Below are positions 25,795 through 35,461 of a stretch of DNA of 64,000 nucleotides, piece after piece; position 1 is the first letter of the stretch; each line of letters opens with the position of its first letter. The stretch covers positions 496,001 to 560,000 of the forward strand of contig NZ_JAASRN010000001.1 of the NCBI RefSeq assembly GCF_011761635.1, read 5' to 3'. The DNA comes from Thermonema lapsum (GTDB lineage: Bacteria > Bacteroidota > Bacteroidia > Cytophagales > Thermonemataceae). The position numbers and the translations under genes are program-made. Under the pieces are notes generated by a model that saw only the letters and a list, made by a program, of their open reading frames with translations, was not told the DNA's origin and did no database searches.

Positions 25795-28008
25795 ATTTCA
25801 ATTCCACATTGGTGCGATTAAAACGAGTTAAGAGATCAGTGGGGCGCACCAAGCCCCAGAAGCATTTCAATTCCACATTGGTGCGATTAAAACTGCATGC
25901 TTTCTAAATAAGTAACGTTCACGAAATCATTTCAATTCCACATTGGTGCGATTAAAACGGCTTTTTGATGTCAAAAGTTGCTGCAGTAGCTAATTTCAAT
26001 TCCACATTGGTGCGATTAAAACTGCTTTGACGAAAAGCAAATGTTTTGGATACGCAATTTCAATTCCACATTGGTGCGATTAAAACGGTTTGGGTTAGAG
26101 CAAGGCTTAGATGTATCGTTGTATGCATTTCAATTCCACATTGGTGCGATGGCAACCATTAGACAGAGCATTACGAAACGCAGTGGTTAGCGAGCTTGTC
26201 GAGCCATTTCAATTCCACATTGGTGCGATTAAAACTTATGACGCATCACATGATAGCGACCTGACAGAAGATTTCAATTCCACATTGGTGCGATTAAAAC
26301 GAGGGGGCGGGGCTGTTTTCCCTGTGGCTGGAAACACATTTCAATTCCACATTGGTGCGATTAAAACATTGCTATCTTTGAGTTAAACAAAAACAAAAGG
26401 TAATTTCAATTCCACATTGGTGCGATTAAAACCATTTTAAACGAGCCAAAGGCGGTTAAAGAGAACCAGATTTCAATTCCACATTGGTGCGATTAAAACC
26501 GCCTGATGTGTACCGACTACCATCTATTTCATTCATTTCAATTCCACATTGGTGCGATTAAAACTATGTAAGCACCACCGCGCGCAGGCGCTCGCTTGCG
26601 CGATTTCAATTCCACATTGGTGCGATTAAAACCACGTGGTGAGCGGCGTATCGGCAAGCGATTTGCAATTTCAATTCCACATTGGTGCGATTAAAACTCA
26701 TTGTGAAATGTCGTGCTCTTCAGTCAGTCATATTTCAATTCCACATTGGTGCGATTAAAACTCTTAGAGCAGTTAGCAAAACAAATGGGTCTGGACATTA
26801 ATTTCAATTCCACATTGGTGCGATTAAAACTATTCGGAGGCAGGAAATAGCGACACGATACGAGAATTTCAATTCCACATTGGTGCGATTAAAACTTCGG
26901 GGGGGTTTGGCGTGTCTTGCCAATCCCCGAGATTTCAATTCCACATTGGTGCGATTAAAACCTTGTATGAATTATTGTGTTTAATGATGTTAACAATTTC
27001 AATTCCACATTGGTGCGATTAAAACCAATTTCCGCACAAAATTTAGTCTTGCGTCTAACCAGATTTCAATTCCACATTGGTGCGATTAAAACTCAAGTGT
27101 TACATCTTTCATGTTTTTGAAGAGTAGCATTTCAATTCCACATTGGTGCGATTAAAACTTTCGCCGCATCACCGGTTTTAGCGTACTTGAAGCATTTCAA
27201 TTCCACATTGGTGCGATTAAAACTATTCTTGCAGCGTGTCTAAATTGATTACGTGCGAATTTCAATTCCACATTGGTGCGATTAAAACATGAATAGCATC
27301 GAAAGATATCGGTACGCAAACGCAAATTTCAATTCCACATTGGTGCGATTAAAACCCGCTTATTTCGTCTACCTTTGCCTCCAGCTCCTGAAATTTCAAT
27401 TCCACATTGGTGCGATTAAAACCTCCTGCGTGGTGGTCAAAGACTTTATTTTCGCTATTTCAATTCCACATTGGTGCGATTAAAACGCAAATAAAGCAAA
27501 TAGACGCCGAAAAGTATAAAAATTTCAATTCCACATTGGTGCGATTAAAACAGTACGCACAAAGTTTGATAGCGCAGGGTTTGAAATTTCAATTCCACAT
27601 TGGTGCGATTAAAACCGAGCAGCGAGTTTTAACAGAAAAAAGGACGCCTTAATTTCAATTCCACATTGGTGCGATTAAAACCTAAGGCATGTTTGGTTTG
27701 AGAGCTATGACGACGATTTCAATTCCACATTGGTGCGATTAAAACAGTACTCCATTAGAAAATAGTCCACCGTATCAGATATTTCAATTCCACATTGGTG
27801 CGATTAAAACTGGATGCGTTTGGACGGAAAGTGCTGGAAAAGCAGTAATTTCAATTCCACATTGGTGCGATTAAAACTATTGGCGCTTGCACGTATCTAC
27901 CCGCGCAGCAGATTTCAATTCCACATTGGTGCGATTAAAACGCCCGTCGCCGCTACCCATCGTGCACCCCAACATCTCATTTCAATTCCACATTGGTGCG
28001 ATTAAAAC

Positions 28009-28253
28009 TCGTGGTAAATATAGAGGAAATATGCGAATAAGTCAAGCGTAAGCGGTATTTTTTTTCTGAAAGAAATGTAAAAAGTCGTCGAACGGCAATA
28101 GTGTAATTTTGCCTGGAGTTCGACGACTTTGGTTAATTCGTTGATAGTCAGCTATTTACCTGCTGTTTTTTCTGAAAAGCACTCGCGATTCTGTGCTTTT
28201 TTCTTCCCAAAAGAAGGCGATCGACGACTTGAATTTGTTTAAGATGTTGATAA
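28009..28253 (-). promoter_or_regulatory. Probable CRISPR leader region
   Basis: AT-rich, non-coding and directly next to the undecayed end of the array. It holds a perfect 13-base inverted repeat (AAAGTCGTCGAAC at 28081-28093; GTTCGACGACTTT at 28118-28130) and an imperfect direct repeat: TCGACGACTT...TTGATAGTCAGCT (28120-28153) and TCGACGACTT...TTGATAATCAGCT (28221-28259). The assignment as leader is inferred from array polarity. Confidence 0.6.
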
Positions 28254-28424
28254 TCAGCTTTTTAGTTCTATATAGGTATTTTCGCTGTCGAAGTCGTCGT
28301 TGCGCTGGGCACGCAGGCGCTTGGCTTCTTTCAGCTCAAAAGCTGGCTGCTCGAAGCGGTAAACCACGCTGCCGTTGCTTTGTGCTATGGCTTCGCCGTG
28401 CCAGTCCACAATGAGCTCTTTCAT
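28254..28424 (-). CDS. Possible 56-residue protein or gene remnant
   Basis: Reads MKELIVDWHGEAIAQSNGS and continues with a charged, helix-prone tail ending in IELKS. The frame stays open upstream for about 64 further codons (to about 28616) without a convincing start, so this may be the tail of a decayed gene. It lies between the CRISPR leader and the glycosyltransferase-like gene. No family recognised. Confidence 0.3.
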   Translation of the reverse strand: MKELIVDWHGEAIAQSNGSVVYRFEQPAFELKEAKRLRAQRNDDFDSENTYIELKS

Positions 28425-28624
28425 TACCTTGCGGGCTACTGCCCGTGGCGCCCAGCCCAAGAAAATATCGGCATGTGCCCAAAAGCCGCTTGCTATGCTA
28501 CGAAAGACCCAAGCAAGCAGAAAAGGGCAACTTTGGCTTGGCAGGCATGACCAAAAGCCTGCACAGGGCATCAGCGCCCAATGGCTTTCTTCAATTTCAT
28601 ATCTTGCATCTTAAACCAAAGCTT

Positions 28625-30247
28625 ATGCAGAAGCTACTCGGGAAAAGGCTATGCTTGGCAGGGGGCATTTTTATCCTCCTCTTGCTACTGCTTCAGAGCT
28701 GTACTTATGAGCAATTGATAGGATGGATTTCTGAACATTATGCCCTCTCACACACACAAAGCCAGAAGCTGCAAGAACTGTTTCCAGCTTGGCGCTGGCA
28801 TGCTGTGCGCTTTGTTGTGGCAAGCTGCCCGGCACTGCTTTATCTCTTATTGCCGCGTGTATGGCAAAATAGTTTGCTATTGATAAAAGAAACAAACTTT
28901 GAACTTAAAAGTATTTTATTTTTTTACCAACAAAACACAACTGCCCGCTACACCTTAGCCGTAACTTCTTTGGGCATAGGCATATGGTATGCCTTTCAGA
29001 CGGCGCGCTTTCCCCTGCCCCATATAGATGAAGCTTTTGGGTATGTGCACCTTATCCGGCGGGGAGTGCTTGTGTGTATGTCCTACTATCCGGGACCCAA
29101 CCACCATGTACTCTACTACCTGCTGGCTGCCTGCTTCGATAAACTGCTCCCCGCTTTTTGGGCTATCAAACTGCCTACCTTGCTGGCAACCGTTGCCCTC
29201 CACGCGCTGTTGATGGACACCGCCCTGCGCAAGCTGCGCTTGCCCGCAGCCACGGCTACTTTGCTGGCGGTAGGTTTTCACAGCATAGAAGGGCTTGCCG
29301 TGTATGCTACTTTGGGACGTGGCTACCTGCTGCAATGCTTTTGGTTGATGTTGGCTTTGCGTACACTTCCTGCTCTTGAGGCTTCAGCACTTGCACGCCG
29401 CCTGTTCCTTATTGCGCAAGGTATGGCATTCTACACTTTGCCCACGCATCTTTACGCCTACTTTGCTTTGGCAGTGGCTTGTGGGTGGTCATACGGCTTC
29501 CAAAAGCGATGGGTCTGGGGCTTACATTTGCAGATACTATGCCTCACGGCTCTTTTGTATCTGCCCTTCGTACTCACGCAAGGGGTGTTTTTCTGGCAAT
29601 CGCCTTTTATTGCTTCTGTATCGCATACGGAATGGCTCCGCCTCTTTCCTAACTACCTCTGGTCGGTGCTGCTCTTTCTTTTTAAAAATGCGTTCATAAC
29701 CATCCTGTGGCTGAGCATAGGAATGATATACATGATTACATTGAGCTTCAAAGTTATTTCTTTGAAAGAAGAAGACTGCGCAGCGCTCTGCCTTATAGGC
29801 ATCCCTTGGGCAATGGCTGCCCTGCAGGGCTTCATGCCTCCGACGCGTGTGTGGCTTTTTCTTGCCTTGCCTTTCTGGTGGATGCTTGCCCGCCTCAGCA
29901 CCTATAAATGGCAGTTGTGCCTGCTGTATGCTTTGCTTGCCTTGTGGCTACAGCTGCACAACGCATGGACTTTCCGCAAGTCATGGGCAAATTACTTTGC
30001 TCTACACGAAGCCATAGCGGCAATTCCGGCAGAGACTCGCTGCATAGAGACCCGCGACGACTGGGTATATACCACTTTGCTTTACCAAAAGCACACGAAA
30101 CAGATGCCCGCGCAAGTTGCCTACCCTCCTCAACAAGCGCCCTGCCCAACTCCTGCCCTTTGCCTCATGCCTCGGGACAAATCAACCATCGATGGCAGCC
30201 GTCTTGTGTATGCCAATGCATACTTTGCAGTCTATGAGAAAAATTAA
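28625..30247 (+). CDS. GT39/PMT-like polytopic membrane protein
   Basis: A 540-residue protein with about 11-12 hydrophobic helices. LPHIDEAFGYVHLIRRG after the first helices has the acidic pair (DE) expected in the first extracytoplasmic loop of GT-C glycosyltransferases such as the PMT/ArnT (GT39) group; the C-terminus is a small soluble domain. It would transfer a sugar from a lipid-linked donor, but donor and acceptor are unknown. Start 28625 (MQKLLGKRLCLAGG) is used because the 60 preceding codons are not protein-like. The NeuD-like gene follows after 24 bases. Confidence 0.7.
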   Translation: MQKLLGKRLCLAGGIFILLLLLLQSCTYEQLIGWISEHYALSHTQSQKLQELFPAWRWHAVRFVVASCPALLYLLLPRVWQNSLLLIKETNFELKSILFFYQQNTTARYTLAVTSLGIGIWYAFQTARFPLPHIDEAFGYVHLIRRGVLVCMSYYPGPNHHVLYYLLAACFDKLLPAFWAIKLPTLLATVALHALLMDTALRKLRLPAATATLLAVGFHSIEGLAVYATLGRGYLLQCFWLMLALRTLPALEASALARRLFLIAQGMAFYTLPTHLYAYFALAVACGWSYGFQKRWVWGLHLQILCLTALLYLPFVLTQGVFFWQSPFIASVSHTEWLRLFPNYLWSVLLFLFKNAFITILWLSIGMIYMITLSFKVISLKEEDCAALCLIGIPWAMAALQGFMPPTRVWLFLALPFWWMLARLSTYKWQLCLLYALLALWLQLHNAWTFRKSWANYFALHEAIAAIPAETRCIETRDDWVYTTLLYQKHTKQMPAQVAYPPQQAPCPTPALCLMPRDKSTIDGSRLVYANAYFAVYEKN

Positions 30248-30271
30248 GACCTTTGCCTGCAAAAAAGACTT

Positions 30272-30910
30272 ATGGAGAATCCTGTAATCATATTTGGCGC
30301 CGGCAACTTGGGTGCACTCGCCTTGGACATCTTCAACAGCAACGACATTGTCGTATATTGTTTTCTGGATGAAGACAAAAGCCTGCACAATACCGAAATC
30401 AACTATGTAGCGGTCATGGGGCACCCCGATGACCACGGCTTTTTGAAGCTCATAGGTGCCAAATGCGAAGCCTTCGTTGCAGAAGACGATTTGGCTAAAC
30501 GCAAAGCACGCATCCAGATGCTGCGTGAACGGCGCAAGGTAGTGCCTGTCAATGCTATTCATCGCTTGGCGGTGCTGAGCAGCCCTTTAGAGCTGGGCTA
30601 TGGCAATTTAGTAGCTGCCGGTGCTATACTCAATACCTTTGCCAAGATGGGTAGCTATAACATTGTTCATGCGGGGGCAGTAATTGACCACCATGCCCAC
30701 TTGCATGACCACGTAGAAGTAGGTGCTGGCGCGGTGGTAGGGCACCACGCCGAAATAGCTTCTGGTGTGTATGTGGGTGCCGGTGCCACCATTGCGCCTA
30801 AGGTAAAAATAGGCGAAGGGGCACAGATAGCGCCAGGCAGTGTGGTGCTGCGCGATGTAAAAGAAGGTGCTATGGTATTTGGGAACCCTGCCCAAGAAGT
30901 GAAAGCCTAA
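30272..30910 (+). CDS. NeuD/PglD-like sugar O-acyltransferase
   Basis: A 212-residue protein with an N-terminal Rossmann-like domain (VIIFGAGNLGALALDIF) and a C-terminal left-handed beta-helix seen as hexapeptide turns (VEVGAGAVVGHHAEIASGVYVGAGATIAPKVKIGEGAQIAPGSVVL, here over residues 150-195). This is the architecture of NeuD/PglD acetyltransferases that modify nucleotide-sugars or sialic acids; the histidine-rich turn HAGAVIDHHAHLHDHV carries the likely catalytic base. It ends at a clear terminator and probably works with the preceding GT39-like protein in glycoconjugate synthesis. Confidence 0.85.
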   Translation: MENPVIIFGAGNLGALALDIFNSNDIVVYCFLDEDKSLHNTEINYVAVMGHPDDHGFLKLIGAKCEAFVAEDDLAKRKARIQMLRERRKVVPVNAIHRLAVLSSPLELGYGNLVAAGAILNTFAKMGSYNIVHAGAVIDHHAHLHDHVEVGAGAVVGHHAEIASGVYVGAGATIAPKVKIGEGAQIAPGSVVLRDVKEGAMVFGNPAQEVKA

Positions 30911-30915
30911 GCAAC

Positions 30916-30958
30916 CCAAAGCGGCAAGTGATGAAACACCTGCCGCTTTGGTTTTTTT
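30916..30958 (+). terminator. Terminator after the NeuD-like gene
   Basis: Eleven-base perfect stem (CCAAAGCGGCA / TGCCGCTTTGG), 14-base loop, then seven T. It lies between convergent genes. Confidence 0.9.
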
Positions 30959-30977
30959 CTTTTGAAAAGAATCCCGC

Positions 30978-32282
30978 TTAACCGGCAATAGCACCGGCAA
31001 TGGTAGCCGTCATAAAACAAGCCAAGCTGGCACCCAAAAGGGCACGCATACCCAAACGAGATAAATCACTTTGACGAGCAGGAGCCATCCCCCCTATGCC
31101 TCCAATTTGGATGGCTATAGAGCTAAAATTGGAAAAACCACACAGGGCATAAGTAGCAATGAGCAAAGCGCGCTCGCTGAGTTTGTCTTTCACAGCTGCC
31201 AATTCCACGTAGGCTACGAATTCGTTTATAGCTGTTTTTTGTCCTATAAGACTGCCTACCAACAAAGATTCATTCCAATCTACCCCCATCAAGAAAGCCA
31301 AGGGGCGCCCTATTTGCCCTAAGAGGTACTCAAGCGAAAGTCCTGGGAACAACTGATGGGTGGACTGAGCAATGGCATCATTTATGCCCAGCCAAGCGCC
31401 CACCTGTCCTAAGGCTGCATTGAGCAGGGCAATCACAGCAATAAAAGCCAACAACATGCCTCCTACATTCAGTGCCAGTTTGAGCCCGTCGGCAGCACCG
31501 TTCGACATGGCATCGATAAGGTTCACGCCAATGCTTTCTTTGGACACCTCCAGCTTCTGATTTACCTTTTCGGGCTCCAGCTCGGGATACAGTATTTTAG
31601 CCATGACGATGGCAGCTGGAGCGCTCATGATAGAAGCACTCAGCAAATGAGCGGCAAAGCGGGCTTGGTCGGCAGGGTTATCGCCCCCCAAAAACGAAAC
31701 ATAAGCACCCAATACCCCACCAGCGATGGTTGCCATGCCGCCGGTCATCAAACACATCAACTCCGACATGGTCATCTTCTCCACGAAGGGCTTCACCAAA
31801 AGCGGTGCTTCGGTTTGTCCTAAAAATATATTACCAGCAGCCGCAAGACTTTCGGGACCAGAAAGCCCCATGGTACGCTTCATCACCCAAGCGATGCCAT
31901 AAACGATTTTTTGCAAAATGCCCAAATAATAAAGTGCTGCCGAAACCGTAGAAAAAAAAATGATGGTAGGCAGCACTTGAAAAGCAAAGATAAAACCCAA
32001 GGAGTGTCGAGTACCCGGCATACTGTCGCTGTTTTTTGCCAGGTCGCCAAAGATAAATTCGGCGCCCTTCAAAGAGAAGTTCAGAAAGGTTACAAAGGCT
32101 TCACTGACCGCTTTAAACATGAGCGCTACCCATTCGACCCGCAATATCATGAAGGCAAAAAACACTTGCAGTAAAACGCCGATGATGACCAAGCGCCAAT
32201 TGATAGCTTTTCTGTCTTTAGAAAAAGGAACGGCTAATGCCAAAAGTACGATAATACCAATCAATCCTTTGATATACTCCAT
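30978..32282 (-). CDS. Concentrative nucleoside transporter (NupC/CNT family)
   Basis: A 434-residue inner-membrane cation-nucleoside symporter. The signature GNIFLGQTEAPLLVKPF contains the GQTEAPL nucleoside-binding motif, and the later LIGQKTAINEFVAYVELA and ALCGFSNFSSIAIQIGGIGG segments form the second re-entrant region. Start ATG 32282 (MEYIKGLIGI) is used; the longer frame begins with TTG. A TAGTTTTG element (minus, 32312-32305) stands just upstream. The gene is convergent with the NeuD-like gene. Confidence 0.93.
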   Translation of the reverse strand: MEYIKGLIGIIVLLALAVPFSKDRKAINWRLVIIGVLLQVFFAFMILRVEWVALMFKAVSEAFVTFLNFSLKGAEFIFGDLAKNSDSMPGTRHSLGFIFAFQVLPTIIFFSTVSAALYYLGILQKIVYGIAWVMKRTMGLSGPESLAAAGNIFLGQTEAPLLVKPFVEKMTMSELMCLMTGGMATIAGGVLGAYVSFLGGDNPADQARFAAHLLSASIMSAPAAIVMAKILYPELEPEKVNQKLEVSKESIGVNLIDAMSNGAADGLKLALNVGGMLLAFIAVIALLNAALGQVGAWLGINDAIAQSTHQLFPGLSLEYLLGQIGRPLAFLMGVDWNESLLVGSLIGQKTAINEFVAYVELAAVKDKLSERALLIATYALCGFSNFSSIAIQIGGIGGMAPARQSDLSRLGMRALLGASLACFMTATIAGAIAG

Positions 32283-32332
32283 GAGTTCATTATTTCGCAA
32301 CGCACAAAACTACAATATGACTTTTAAAATTG

Positions 32333-33265
32333 CTAATCTTCTGGCGGAACGGTCTGCCTTTCTACAGGCTCGTAGCGGCATTTTCTGCGCACTTCGAGCT
32401 TCCACTCCACCCCGTTCCAGAGCAACTGCTCATAGAGCACAGGGCGCTCTGGCGTTTCATACTCATATCGATACAGGTGCTTGCCTGTTTGTCTGAATAT
32501 ATTTCGTCCCGGGTTAATGATGGAATCCGTTTGTATGATTTCGCTCAACAAGCCTTTGGCATCGTAGGCAAAACGACGACGCAGCAGGGCATAGGCAGTA
32601 GGCAAATAAGGGTCCAGCTCTATTTCTTCGGTTAAACGCGCATAGTCATCGAAAAGCCAATACAGCTGCTTTTCACCTTTTTGCATAAGCCATATTTCTT
32701 CTTTTTGTTTTTTGGGCAAGTCTGTGAGGGGTTCTTCCGAAGGTAAATATTCGTACCATGCCGCTTGTTGCGGCGGGCAGGGCAATGCCACGAAGTAAGA
32801 AGTAGAGAGGATTTGCTTGTCTCGGATTTTCAACAGTGTGGCTTCTACCAATGAAAAAGGTGTAGCTGGCGGCAACGAAAGATAACGGAAGTGCAGACGG
32901 CGCCCACTGTATCCCTGATTATCGTGGTAGATGTCGATACTCTGGAGGTGGTTCAAGGAATCATAATGGAAAAAAATATGCTGATTGTGCGCACGCAGGC
33001 GCCCTGCCCCATCATAGCCCAGAAGGTACTCTTCCACAAGCGTGTCGCCCTGCGGGGCATGTGTGGTGAGGCAGCGACAGCGAAGCCATCGCTTGACAGA
33101 CTGCAACTGCTGAGCACGGGGCTGCTCCATCAGGCGCGGCGCTGGCGAAAAGTACTCTTCGCCATAGTTTATGGCTAAAATAAAGAGCATAAGCCCCACC
33201 ATGCCGACACTGATGCGCCATAGATAGGACTTATACTCTTTGAGCAGGCTGAACAAATCATGCAT
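32333..33265 (-). CDS. Unknown membrane-anchored protein
   Basis: A 310-residue protein with one N-terminal transmembrane helix ([20 protein letters not shown]) and a soluble remainder outside the membrane. Repeated tyrosine-rich beta-like segments such as [28 protein letters not shown] and YRYEYE recall RHS/YD-type or DUF4595-like beta repeats, but this is only a resemblance. It overlaps the 3' end of the methylmalonyl-CoA mutase gene by eight bases and so is probably co-transcribed. Function unknown. Confidence 0.6.
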   Translation of the reverse strand: MHDLFSLLKEYKSYLWRISVGMVGLMLFILAINYGEEYFSPAPRLMEQPRAQQLQSVKRWLRCRCLTTHAPQGDTLVEEYLLGYDGAGRLRAHNQHIFFHYDSLNHLQSIDIYHDNQGYSGRRLHFRYLSLPPATPFSLVEATLLKIRDKQILSTSYFVALPCPPQQAAWYEYLPSEEPLTDLPKKQKEEIWLMQKGEKQLYWLFDDYARLTEEIELDPYLPTAYALLRRRFAYDAKGLLSEIIQTDSIINPGRNIFRQTGKHLYRYEYETPERPVLYEQLLWNGVEWKLEVRRKCRYEPVERQTVPPED

Positions 33266-35417
33266 CGGCTTGCTCTTGCTCTATGTCAGCCAATAGGATT
33301 TCCAGAATGCGCTGAGCCGCCACGGCAATGATGGTGCCGGGTCCAAAGACGGCTGTGGCACCGGCTTTATACAAGAAGTCAAAGTCTTGTGGCGGAATGA
33401 CCCCGCCCACGACCACAAGGATATCGTCACGTCCTATTTTTTTCAGCTCTTCGATGAGTTGTGGTACCAAGGTTTTGTGTCCACCGGCAAGGCTCGACAC
33501 GCCCACCACGTGCACGTCATTTTCGGCGGCTTGCCGCGCCACCTCTTCGGGGGTTTGGAAGAGAGGTCCTACATCCACATCGAACCCCAAGTCGGCAAAG
33601 CTGGTCGCAATGACCTTAGCACCGCGGTCGTGCCCGTCCTGTCCCATTTTGGCAATCATAATGCGGGGACGCCGCCCTTCCAATTCCGCAAAACGGTCTG
33701 CCATTTGCTGTGCTGTTCGGAAGTGCTCATCGTCGGATACTTCGGCGGCATAGATGCCCGAGATGGAACGAATCATGGCTTTGTAGCGTCCAAAGACTTT
33801 TTCTAAGGCGTAGGATATTTCGCCCAAAGTGGCACGGCGGCGGGCAGCTTCTACGGCTCGCTCGAGCAAATTGCCTTTGCCGGTTTGGGCACAGCGTGTA
33901 AGTGATTCCAGCGCTTGTTGCACGGCGGCTTCGTCGCGTTGGGTTTTTACTTGCTGGATACGCTCAATTTGCTTTTGCCGCACCAGGGTGTTGTCCACCT
34001 CTAAAATCTCTATGTCGGGCTCTTCTTCCACTCTGAATTTATTCACGCCCAATATAATGTCTTTACCCGCGTCTATGCGTGCTTGTTTTTTGGCAGCGGC
34101 TTCTTCTATACGCATCTTGGGCAAGCCGGTCTCTATGGCTTTGGTCATGCCCCCCAAGGCTTCTATTTCGCGTATGTGCGCCCATGCCCGCCGGCACAAG
34201 TCCATGGTGAGTGCTTCTATGTAATAGCTGCCACCGAAGGGGTCTACACTGCACGTAATGTCGGTTTCGAGTTGAAGCAGCAACTGCGTGTTGCGTGCGA
34301 TGCGTGCCGAAAAGTCGGTAGGCAAAGCGATGGCTTCATCCAGCGAGTTGGTGTGCAGCGACTGGGTATGCCCCAGCGCAGCAGCCAACGCTTCGATGCA
34401 GGTGCGCGCCACGTTGTTGAAAGGGTCTTGGGCAGTGAGGCTCCAGCCCGAGGTTTGGCAATGGGTGCGCAATGCCATCGACTTGGGATTCTGCGGGTTG
34501 AACTGCTTGACGATGGTTGCCCACAGCAAGCGCCCGGCACGCATCTTGGCTATCTCCATGAAGTGGTTCATGCCAATTGCCCAAAAGAAAGAAAGACGCG
34601 GGGCGAAATCGTCGATGTTCAGCCCTGCTTTCAGACCGGTACGTATGTACTCCAAACCATCGGCTAAGGTATAAGCCAGCTCGAGGTCGGCGGTGGCACC
34701 TGCTTCCTGCATGTGGTAGCCGCTGATGCTGATGGAGTTGAATTTGGGCATATACTTTGCCGTGTAAGCAAAGACATCGCCTATGATGCGCATGCTTGCT
34801 TCGGGCGGGTAAATGTAGGTATTGCGCACCATAAACTCTTTGAGGATGTCGTTTTGTATAGTGCCCGACAGTTTCTCTTGGCTTACGCCCTGCTCCTCGG
34901 CTGCCACAATATAAAACGCCATAATAGGCAAGACGGCGCCGTTCATGGTCATAGAAACTGACATCTGGTCTAAAGGAATGCCGTCGAATAGAATCTTCAT
35001 ATCTTCGACGGTATCTATTGCCACGCCGGCTTTGCCTACGTCGCCTACCACACGGGGATGGTCAGAGTCATAGCCGCGGTGGGTGGGCAAGTCGAAGGCA
35101 ACAGACAAGCCTTTTTGCCCAGCAGCCAGATTACGACGATAAAAAGCATTGGATTCTTCGGCGGTAGAAAAACCAGCATACTGCCGAATAGTCCAAGGAG
35201 ATTGAACATACATGCTTGGATAAGGACCGCGCAGATAAGGGGGCGCCCCCGCAATAAAATGCCGGTTAGGCAAAGAAGCTATGTCGTCAAGTGCATAAAT
35301 TGATTTTATATGGATGCCTTCGGCTGTTTTCCACTTTTGGGAAGAGGGCGTTTCTGTTGTTTGCTCATCGTCGAGAAAATCCCAATTCCATGCATCATCC
35401 GGTAAAATACGCTCCAT
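33258..35417 (-). CDS. scpA: Methylmalonyl-CoA mutase, large (catalytic) subunit
   Basis: A 719-residue B12 enzyme. The TIM-barrel domain has [31 protein letters not shown] and [17 protein letters not shown]; the cobalamin domain near the C-terminus has [14 protein letters not shown] (DxHxxG) and [18 protein letters not shown]. It interconverts succinyl-CoA and methylmalonyl-CoA. A position recalled as arginine in most orthologues (xRPWTIRQ) is serine here (YVQSPWT). The usual small-subunit gene is not adjacent. ATG 35417 replaces a TTG nine codons earlier; TATCTTTG at 35449-35442 may be its -7 element. Confidence 0.93.
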   Translation of the reverse strand: MERILPDDAWNWDFLDDEQTTETPSSQKWKTAEGIHIKSIYALDDIASLPNRHFIAGAPPYLRGPYPSMYVQSPWTIRQYAGFSTAEESNAFYRRNLAAGQKGLSVAFDLPTHRGYDSDHPRVVGDVGKAGVAIDTVEDMKILFDGIPLDQMSVSMTMNGAVLPIMAFYIVAAEEQGVSQEKLSGTIQNDILKEFMVRNTYIYPPEASMRIIGDVFAYTAKYMPKFNSISISGYHMQEAGATADLELAYTLADGLEYIRTGLKAGLNIDDFAPRLSFFWAIGMNHFMEIAKMRAGRLLWATIVKQFNPQNPKSMALRTHCQTSGWSLTAQDPFNNVARTCIEALAAALGHTQSLHTNSLDEAIALPTDFSARIARNTQLLLQLETDITCSVDPFGGSYYIEALTMDLCRRAWAHIREIEALGGMTKAIETGLPKMRIEEAAAKKQARIDAGKDIILGVNKFRVEEEPDIEILEVDNTLVRQKQIERIQQVKTQRDEAAVQQALESLTRCAQTGKGNLLERAVEAARRRATLGEISYALEKVFGRYKAMIRSISGIYAAEVSDDEHFRTAQQMADRFAELEGRRPRIMIAKMGQDGHDRGAKVIATSFADLGFDVDVGPLFQTPEEVARQAAENDVHVVGVSSLAGGHKTLVPQLIEELKKIGRDDILVVVGGVIPPQDFDFLYKAGATAVFGPGTIIAVAAQRILEILLADIEQEQADA

Positions 35418-35461
35418 AAGGGTCAGTGATTCGTTTTCGGGCAAAGATACAATTTATCCTT

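Larger units (their letters stand above)
25531..28008 (-). CRISPR. CRISPR array, 37 full-length repeats, 36 spacers
   Basis: On the plus strand each 30-base repeat reads ATTTCAATTCCACATTGG then TGCGATTAAAAC. Repeats begin at 25558, 25637, 25716, 25795, 25864, 25929 and so on to 27979-28008. Ordinary spacers are 34-40 bases and all different. Spacers 1, 2, 3 and 9 are instead 49 bases and nearly identical, and the repeat just before each has an altered 3' end (TAACAAC or TGGCAAC for TTAAAAC). The reverse-complement repeat ends in ATTGAAAT, like the 5' tag of many type I-B and type III crRNAs, and repeat decay is on the left, so transcription is probably leftward. No cas gene lies in the window; subtype is not determined. 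Confidence 0.97.

Noticed and set aside
26111-28005. Several open frames (26111-26386, 27289-27483, 27407-27652, 27814-28005) with the recurring peptide FQFHIGAIKT or FNSTLVRLK
   Set aside because: They are translations of the CRISPR repeat in two frames and do not represent proteins.
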